Source of the DNA: an uncultured Cellvibrio sp.
GTDB taxonomy: Bacteria; Pseudomonadota; Gammaproteobacteria; Pseudomonadales; Cellvibrionaceae
Direction of reading: 5' to 3'
Assembly: GCA_946886255.1 (NCBI GenBank)
Contig: CAMPIG010000348.1
Span: 1 to 5,177 of the forward strand
Length of the DNA: 5,177 nt
Both the position numbers and the translations under genes were made by a program. Shown in pieces: positions 1 through 5,177 of the stretch. Position 1 is the first letter of the stretch, and each line of letters begins with the position of its first letter. The notes beneath the pieces were generated by a model, which saw only the letters and a list, made by a program, of their open reading frames with translations, made no database searches and had not been told where the DNA came from.

Positions 1-819
1 TTTCTGCTCAGGCGCTACCTGTTGGAATTTATTTGCCACGGCTGAGAATTTCAATGTCTCTTTGGTGCCCAGCGCCAAAAAACCCAGACTCTCCAGGCTT
101 TCATAAAATAACGTCAATACTTTTTCTTGCAGCGGCTTGTCGAAATAGATCAGCACATTGCGGCACAGTATTAATTGAAATTCGTTAAAGGACCGATCAG
201 ATACCAGGTTGTGAGTGGAAAGCACGAAGCGTTCGGCCAGGATACTGTCCAATTTGGCTCGATCGTAATTTGCTGTGTAGTAGGTGGAAAAATCCCGCGT
301 GCCGCCAGAGAGAATATAATTCTCCGACCAGGTCTTCATTTGCGTCAGCGAATAAATGCCTTCGCGGGCGGCATTGAGGACAGCAGGATTGAGATCTGTG
401 GCATAAAGCAATGATTTGTGTAACAGGTTCGCTTCGTGCAAGAGGATCGCCATGGAATAAATTTCTTCACCGGTGGAGCACCCGGCATGCCATATTCGAA
501 TGAGCGGTTTAGTTGCCAGTAAAGGTAAGATATCTTCGCGTAATACTTGAAAAAAAGCCGGGTCACGAAACATTTCGGTGACGTTCACGGTGATTCCTTC
601 CACAAAACGACTTAGAAAACTGGTGTCATATTTCAAACGAAAGCGAAACTCGGAAAAGCTGGCGTATTTGTCCAATGACATCAGTCGATAGATTCGCCGT
701 GAGAGCGATGAGCGGGAATAACCTCTGAAATCGTAGCCGTGATGCTCAATAAGATCATTCAGGATGATGGTGATATGCTCATCATCCAGAACGACAGGGG
801 AATTATCAATTTTTTTCAT
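1..819 (-). CDS. cheR: CheR-type protein-glutamate methyltransferase (3' end cut by window)
   Basis: S-adenosylmethionine-dependent methyltransferase of the chemotaxis CheR family, which forms glutamyl methyl esters on receptors in the cytoplasm. Read from ATG at 819, the frame is open through position 1 and gives 273 residues. The N-terminal helical domain spans about 12-75 and includes an Arg-rich stretch (SLSRRIYRL). The family signature VTEMFRDPAFF is at 80-90. The SAM-binding glycine loop is HAGCSTGEEIYSMA (111-124), the acidic residue of the second SAM strand is D142 in ATDLNPAVL, and the late Rossmann motif is LCRNVLIYFDKPL (218-230). Members are usually about 270-290 residues and often end near an IYR-like tail, so only a few residues are probably missing. 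Catalytic motifs look intact. The start overlaps the end of the hybrid kinase by 14 nt and lacks a convincing Shine-Dalgarno sequence, suggesting coupled translation. No chemoreceptor or CheA is in view, so this may serve the kinase system and not flagellar chemotaxis; that is inference. A CheB partner would be expected downstream. Confidence 0.94.
   Translation of the reverse strand, partial: MKKIDNSPVVLDDEHITIILNDLIEHHGYDFRGYSRSSLSRRIYRLMSLDKYASFSEFRFRLKYDTSFLSRFVEGITVNVTEMFRDPAFFQVLREDILPLLATKPLIRIWHAGCSTGEEIYSMAILLHEANLLHKSLLYATDLNPAVLNAAREGIYSLTQMKTWSENYILSGGTRDFSTYYTANYDRAKLDSILAERFVLSTHNLVSDRSFNEFQLILCRNVLIYFDKPLQEKVLTLFYESLESLGFLALGTKETLKFSAVANKFQQVAPEQK
806..819 (-). promoter_or_regulatory. 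14-nt kinase/CheR coding overlap, likely translational coupling
   Basis: The CheR ATG (819-817) lies inside the last codons of the hybrid kinase, which stops at TGA 808-806 in another frame. The 16 nt before the ATG read CTGCGCGTTTGGCTTT and contain no purine-rich Shine-Dalgarno core. CheR translation therefore probably depends on ribosomes finishing the kinase. A later start is unlikely, because the conserved N-terminal helical domain begins within the first dozen or so residues. Confidence 0.4.
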
Positions 820-3800
820 AAAGCCAAACGCGCAGCAAGGACAACAGTTGGTCAATATCGACGGGCTTAGTAATGTAGTCCGATACGCCGGCCTGGATAC
901 ATTTCTCCCGATCGCCAACCATGGCCTTGGCTGTGACCGCAATAATCGGCAATTCACTATAGGCAGGATTTGCGCGAATTGCCTTGGTGGCCTCATAACC
1001 ATCGATCTCGGGCATCATCATATCCATCAATACAATGTCTACCTGCGGATTTTCCGCCAGCTGCTTTAATGCCTCTTTGCCATCAATGGCGGTGACCACA
1101 TTCATCTTGATACCTTCCATGGATTTGGTTAGGGAGAAAATATTGCGCACATCATCGTCAACTAACAACACGGTTTTGTTTTCCAGTACATCATCCAGCG
1201 TCAGTGCGCTCTGTTTGGGTTTTTGGGTGCTGTTTGTAGAATCCTTCTTCTCCATGAGGTGCAGGAAAAGCGACACTTCATCAAGGATGCGCCGGAATGA
1301 ATGTGCGGTTTTAACCACGATAGAATCGGCGTAGCGTTTGATCTTGACCTCTTCGTTTGAAGACAGGCTTTTGCCGGTAAAGACAATGATCGGCAGGTTT
1401 TCCAGGCCCGGCGTCTTCTTCACCTCTTCCAATATCTCGTAAGAACATTTCTGGGGGACACACATGTCCAGCACCACACAATCCACATCCTGCTGCCTGA
1501 GCGAGGTGATTGCATCATCAAGCTCGCTTTTGACTTCAAGGCGCACGTCAAACTTCTGCAGGAAGTAGGCGAGCGCATCGGCGTGTTTGGTATTTTCTTC
1601 AACAATCAGGACTTTTTTTGGATGATGCGTCAGAACATATTCAATCTTATGAAAGATATTGTGCATTTTTTCAAAGGCAATTGGTTTATCAATGAAGTCG
1701 ACTGCGCCTTTTAACAAGCTCTCATTTTTTAACTGGTGTACCGACATAATGTGCACGGGAATGTGGCGCGTGGCGGGATTCGCCTTGAGTTCTTCCATCA
1801 CTTCCCAGCCATCTTTTACCGGCAACTGGATATCCAGCAGGATACCTAAAGGCAGGAATTTTTTTGCAAGTTCCAGACCTTCGTCACCGCGCACCGCAAC
1901 GATACCTTTGTAACCTTTTTCGCGCGTGTATTCCAATAAGGCTTTGGCGAAGTTAACATCGTCCTCAACAATCAGGATGACTTTATCGGTGCGGCCGACA
2001 TGCTCCCGATCGTCCGGAATGCTGCGGGGTACATCGGTACTGATAAATTTCTTGCGTGTTTCTTCGATGGGATTGGCAGTGGGTACCGCAACCGGTGTTG
2101 GCTGGGGGGCTGGAGGGTTGTTTTTACGCAGCGGTATACGTACGGTAAATTCGCTGCCCGCATCGACCTCGCTGGCCAGCCGAATTTCGCCACCTAATAA
2201 CTTGACCAACTCCCGACTGATGGAGAGCCCCAAACCGGTTCCGCCATATTTACGTTGGGTTGAACCGTCAGCCTGCTGAAAGGCTTCAAATACCAATTCC
2301 TGTTTTTCTTTAGGAATACCGATGCCGGTGTCTTTTACGACGATGTCTACCAGCCGGTTATCCTGAGCTACGGGCGCTGCCGTCAGGCTGACATAACCCC
2401 CGGCGGTAAACTTGAGTGCATTGGATACCAGGTTGCGGATAATTTGCTCCAGCCGCAGCTTATCCGTCTCGATAGATTCCGGTAGGCCCGGTGATATCTG
2501 TACGGTGAATTCCAGGTTTTTCGCGAGCGCTACCGGCGTAAACAGAGATTTAATATCATCAGCAATTTCAGCGATGGGTACTAATTCATACTCCAGTTCC
2601 ATCTTGCCGGATTCAATCTTCGACAGATCGAGAATTTCGTCAATCAGCGTCAGCAAACCTTGCCCGGAGGTTTCGATAACCCGGGCGTATTCAACCTGGT
2701 CGTCGGTAAGGTTGCGATTATTATTTTCCGACATCAAGCGCGACAGCAGCAAGATTGAGTTCAGGGGCGTGCGCAGCTCGTGCGACATATTGGCCAGGAA
2801 CTCAGACTTATAGCGCATGCTTTGCGCCAGCGCATCGGCTTTTTCCTGGATCTCAATATTTCTGGTGGAGATAAGCTGGTTTCTTTCTTCGAGTAACAGG
2901 CTGCGTTCCTCAAGTGCCTGATTGACGAAGTGGAGTTCGTCCTGCTGCGCGCGCAACTCCTCTTCTGATACTTGCAGCTTCTCTGCCTGCATCTCCAGCT
3001 CACTGTTGATATTCTCCAGTTCGGCATGCTGCGCCTGTAACTCTTCTGCTTGTGATTGGGTTTCGTCTAATAATTCTTGAAGACGATGGCGATTTTGTGC
3101 AGAGGAGATAGCGATGCCAATGTTGTGTACAGCGTTTTTCAGGAAATCTATTTCGCGCTCACTAAAGCTGCCCAGTGAGGCCAACTCAATTGCACCCTTG
3201 ATGGTATGACCATCCATAATGGGGATGGCAACGAGGTGATTGGGCTTTGCCTCCCCCAAGGTAAACTTGATGTAGATACTTTCCGGTGGGATGTCCTTCA
3301 ATTCCATCAAGCGATTGGTAGCCACAGCCTGACCGATTACACCTTCGCCCAGTTTAAAACTGGCTCTGACAGGATCTGCTGCGTAAGCAAAGCCGGCAAA
3401 GAAACGCAGCTCCTCGTGATCGAGAATATAAATGGAACCGGCGTGCGCACTGATGAAGCTGCCAATAAACTCAATAATACCTTCGCAAAGCTTTTCCACG
3501 TTGTGTTCGCCGATCATCACATCATTCAGTGAGGCCATACCGCTTTGTGCCCATTCTTTATCGGACAGTATCTGAAATGATTGCTCAAGCGAGGCAGCCA
3601 TTTTGTTTAGTGAAACGGCGACATTACCAAGCGAGTCGGATTGTTGATGATCGATACGAATGGTGTAATTGCCCAAGGCAATACGATCTGCAACACCTTT
3701 GATGATTTCAATTCGCTCGCTGATATCCCGGTCTTTTCGTTCCAGCTCTTTTTGCAACAGAGCGCGTTGGGCAAAATCATTTTTGATGCGAACATAAAAT

Positions 3801-4384
3801 AACGTGGTGATAAGCAAGGCAATCAATGCTGCGATGACGATCAATGCCGTGGTATAACGGGCTGAGTTATTCATGGTTGTGACGCGATCAGCCAGTAGCT
3901 CTGTCTCACGCTGCTTAATGACAGACAGGGTTTGTTCAACCTTATCCATCAGTTCCTTGCCCTTGTTCAGCCCCTCAACATCAATAATACCGGTCGAATT
4001 TTTGTAGATAATCAACTCATTCAGTAAGGTCAGGCGATTTTCTATATAAGTGCGTAACTCTGTAGCAGACTCCTGTTGTACGGGATTATCAACAGTCAGA
4101 TCGTCAATAAGGTCCAGAGCCTCGCGCGCGCTACTTTGGGAGTATTTAAAAAATTCCAGGTATGCCGGATCGCTGGTTAACAGATATCCGCGTTGTCCTG
4201 CTTCGGCTTCGCGCAGGGCTGCCAGTATTTCTTCCGCGTCGATAATGATTTTATTGGAATGATTGACCCAATGGACATTGGTTAGCAGGTTGTTGATGCT
4301 GATAAAAGACGCGGTAGAACTGATAAACAACACGAACAGTGATATACCAAAACCAATAAGCAGATTGCTGGTGTATTTTTTCAT
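806..4384 (-). CDS. Membrane hybrid histidine kinase: CHASE3-HAMP-GAF-HisKA-HATPase-REC-REC-REC
   Basis: Complete 1192-residue inner-membrane hybrid kinase, from ATG at 4384 to TGA at 806. TM1 is about residues 8-28. An extracytoplasmic CHASE3 domain at about 35-175 carries its hallmark EAGQRGYLLT (61-70). TM2 is about 178-199 and a HAMP linker about 200-275. A GAF domain at about 288-428 contains GEGVIGQAVA and a PNHLVAIPI strand. A Glu/Gln-rich coiled coil runs about 430-525. HisKA at about 525-592 has phosphoacceptor H535 (NMSHELRTPLN). HATPase_c at about 638-752 has N651/N655, DTGIGIP (D685) and GGTGLGLSIS. A proline-rich linker (about 755-772) leads to three receivers. REC1 (801-915) has D808/D809, phosphoacceptor D851, S881 and K900. 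REC2 (923-1040) is atypical, with E929/E930, D973, T1003 and K1025. REC3 (1070-1190) is canonical, with D1077/D1078, D1121, T1151 and K1173. The kinase probably autophosphorylates at H535 and relays to its own receivers; no Hpt domain is present, so onward transfer needs a partner. It overlaps the upstream kinase by 4 nt and the downstream CheR by 14 nt. The start is supported by the N-terminal membrane anchor directly after the Met. The ligand of CHASE3 or GAF is not predictable. Confidence 0.97.
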   Translation of the reverse strand: MKKYTSNLLIGFGISLFVLFISSTASFISINNLLTNVHWVNHSNKIIIDAEEILAALREAEAGQRGYLLTSDPAYLEFFKYSQSSAREALDLIDDLTVDNPVQQESATELRTYIENRLTLLNELIIYKNSTGIIDVEGLNKGKELMDKVEQTLSVIKQRETELLADRVTTMNNSARYTTALIVIAALIALLITTLFYVRIKNDFAQRALLQKELERKDRDISERIEIIKGVADRIALGNYTIRIDHQQSDSLGNVAVSLNKMAASLEQSFQILSDKEWAQSGMASLNDVMIGEHNVEKLCEGIIEFIGSFISAHAGSIYILDHEELRFFAGFAYAADPVRASFKLGEGVIGQAVATNRLMELKDIPPESIYIKFTLGEAKPNHLVAIPIMDGHTIKGAIELASLGSFSEREIDFLKNAVHNIGIAISSAQNRHRLQELLDETQSQAEELQAQHAELENINSELEMQAEKLQVSEEELRAQQDELHFVNQALEERSLLLEERNQLISTRNIEIQEKADALAQSMRYKSEFLANMSHELRTPLNSILLLSRLMSENNNRNLTDDQVEYARVIETSGQGLLTLIDEILDLSKIESGKMELEYELVPIAEIADDIKSLFTPVALAKNLEFTVQISPGLPESIETDKLRLEQIIRNLVSNALKFTAGGYVSLTAAPVAQDNRLVDIVVKDTGIGIPKEKQELVFEAFQQADGSTQRKYGGTGLGLSISRELVKLLGGEIRLASEVDAGSEFTVRIPLRKNNPPAPQPTPVAVPTANPIEETRKKFISTDVPRSIPDDREHVGRTDKVILIVEDDVNFAKALLEYTREKGYKGIVAVRGDEGLELAKKFLPLGILLDIQLPVKDGWEVMEELKANPATRHIPVHIMSVHQLKNESLLKGAVDFIDKPIAFEKMHNIFHKIEYVLTHHPKKVLIVEENTKHADALAYFLQKFDVRLEVKSELDDAITSLRQQDVDCVVLDMCVPQKCSYEILEEVKKTPGLENLPIIVFTGKSLSSNEEVKIKRYADSIVVKTAHSFRRILDEVSLFLHLMEKKDSTNSTQKPKQSALTLDDVLENKTVLLVDDDVRNIFSLTKSMEGIKMNVVTAIDGKEALKQLAENPQVDIVLMDMMMPEIDGYEATKAIRANPAYSELPIIAVTAKAMVGDREKCIQAGVSDYITKPVDIDQLLSLLRVWLYEKN

Positions 4385-4395
4385 GGTTTTTCTTC
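4381..4395 (-). promoter_or_regulatory. ATGA stop/start overlap with weak ribosome-binding site for the hybrid kinase
   Basis: The upstream kinase's TGA (4383-4381) shares bases with the hybrid kinase's ATG (4384-4382). A GAAG stretch at 4395-4392 lies 7 nt before the ATG and could act as a weak Shine-Dalgarno site. The layout fits termination-reinitiation coupling, which would keep the two kinases in a linked ratio. The overlap is seen directly; the regulatory effect is inferred. Confidence 0.45.
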
Positions 4396-5177
4396 GGCAC
4401 GCTTGGCGGATTGTTTTACGGGGATAACCATAATAAATCTGGCACCCTGGTTTTCGTTGCTTTCTACGGTAATGATACCGTTATGGGTATCGATCACTTT
4501 TTTGACAATGGCTAAACCGATACCCGTGCCCTGGGTACCTTCCCGTTGGTTCAGGCGCTGAAATATTTCAAATATCTTATCGGAAAATTTTTGATCGAAG
4601 CCGATACCGTTATCCTGGAAACATATGCGGCAGAATTGTCCGTTGTCACTCTGCGCAGCGGTGAATGACTTTTCCTCCACAGTTTCTACCTTGATGGAAA
4701 TTTCCGGGTTCTGTGTGTCCTGGGAAAATTTAAGGGAGTTGGTGAGCAGGTTCTGGAAGACTTGACGTATCTGGCCGGGAATGGCTTCCATAACTGGAAA
4801 TCGGTCTACGTGAACCATGGCATTACGCGACTTGATCTCCCATTCAAAATCCTGCAGTAACTCATTGACGACCAGGTTCAGGTCAACAATTTCATAAAAA
4901 TTTTTATCGGGCAGGCGTGAGTATTCCAGGACATTTCTGATCAGGGTGCTCATCTTGGCTGCCGACTCAGTAATCTTCTGCAAGAGTTTGGTGCTGTTGA
5001 AGGAGTCATTAATGTAGCGTTTGACAATCATATCGCTGAAAATCTGGATCTTGCGCAGCGGTTCCTGCAAATCGTGGGAAGCGATGTAGGCAAACTTCTG
5101 CAATTCGGTATTGCTGGCTTCGTGTTTTTTATTGATTTCAATCAGCTCGTGGGTACGCGCAGCGACTTTCTCCTCAA
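4381..5177 (-). CDS. Sensor histidine kinase, C-terminal part (N-terminus outside window)
   Basis: ATP-dependent protein-histidine kinase that would autophosphorylate and pass phosphate to a response-regulator aspartate. The frame is open to the window edge, giving 264 visible residues numbered here from the first full codon (5175). Residues 1-25 form a charged helical linker (EEKVAARTHEL...) of the kind that joins PAS or GAF sensor domains to the kinase core. HisKA follows at about 25-90, with phosphoacceptor H34 in ASHDLQEPLRKI, a form common in phytochrome-like and PAS-linked kinases. HATPase_c spans about 130-255: N box with N142 and N146 (QNLLTNSLKF), G1 box DNGIGFD (D188), F box IFEIFQRL, and G2 box GTGIGLAIVKK near 216-226. 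All catalytic motifs look intact. No membrane segment or receiver domain is visible, and the protein ends 16 residues after the last ATPase strand. Its TGA overlaps the ATG of the hybrid kinase by 4 nt, implying one operon. A TTG at 5103 is not the real start, because family-like sequence continues upstream. The family call is firm; the signal sensed cannot be known from this part. Confidence 0.95.
   Translation of the reverse strand, partial: EEKVAARTHELIEINKKHEASNTELQKFAYIASHDLQEPLRKIQIFSDMIVKRYINDSFNSTKLLQKITESAAKMSTLIRNVLEYSRLPDKNFYEIVDLNLVVNELLQDFEWEIKSRNAMVHVDRFPVMEAIPGQIRQVFQNLLTNSLKFSQDTQNPEISIKVETVEEKSFTAAQSDNGQFCRICFQDNGIGFDQKFSDKIFEIFQRLNQREGTQGTGIGLAIVKKVIDTHNGIITVESNENQGARFIMVIPVKQSAKRAEEKP

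Noticed and set aside
345..566. 73-residue minus-strand open frame
   Set aside because: It lies in a shifted frame inside the CheR gene, whose own frame carries the conserved SAM-binding motifs through the same bases.
764..1069. Plus-strand open frame of 101 residues
   Set aside because: It is antisense to the REC3 coding region and the start of cheR, has no recognisable domain, and is explained by codon bias on the opposite strand.
1265..1618. REC2 as a frameshifted or decaying segment
   Set aside because: The frame is continuous, the secondary-structure pattern of a receiver is kept, and D973, T1003 and K1025 remain in place, so it looks divergent and not broken.
2412..2813. Plus-strand open frame of 133 residues, the longest antisense one
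   Set aside because: It is antisense to the HisKA/ATPase region of the hybrid kinase, with a Ser/Arg-rich low-information translation and no family resemblance.
4100..4140. GCGCGC-rich stretch near 4123-4131 as a possible regulatory palindrome
   Set aside because: It is short, lies within the CHASE3 coding region and is explained by Ala/Arg codons; no paired site or promoter is nearby.
5101..5103. TTG as the start of the upstream kinase
   Set aside because: The same frame continues to the window edge with a typical charged linker helix before HisKA; starting here would remove the beginning of the dimerisation domain.

Overview
This window is a gene-dense piece of a bacterial signal-transduction operon. 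All three genes lie on the minus strand, so transcription runs from position 5177 towards position 1. They overlap each other, leaving no intergenic DNA, and I see no RNA gene, repeat, mobile element, promoter or terminator. Base composition is moderate. The protein style (CHASE3/GAF multi-receiver hybrid kinase beside a CheR) is typical of Gram-negative bacteria. A gammaproteobacterium, perhaps of the Cellvibrio/Pseudomonas kind, is my best guess, but it rests on overall impression and is low confidence.

Layout in the direction of transcription: (1) 5177-4381 is the C-terminal part of a histidine kinase whose sensory N-terminus lies beyond the window. A charged linker helix, a HisKA dimerisation domain and an ATPase domain are visible. 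(2) 4384-806 is a complete 1192-residue membrane-bound hybrid histidine kinase: TM, CHASE3, TM, HAMP, GAF, long coiled coil, HisKA, HATPase_c and three receiver domains. (3) 819-1 is a CheR-type S-adenosylmethionine-dependent protein-glutamate methyltransferase, open to the window edge and probably lacking only a few C-terminal residues. The first junction is a 4-nt ATGA overlap and the second a 14-nt overlap, so the genes are almost certainly co-transcribed and translationally coupled.

The set looks like a multi-component phosphorelay hub with an adaptation enzyme attached. Two kinases could feed phosphate to the receivers of the hybrid kinase and to regulators outside the window. The CheR would add a methylation layer, normally reversed by a CheB methylesterase, which I would expect just beyond position 1. 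No chemoreceptor, CheA or CheW is seen here, so the CheR target is open. The architecture belongs to known families. The points worth a second look are the atypical middle receiver, the possible non-MCP substrate of CheR, and the tight coupling of two kinases.
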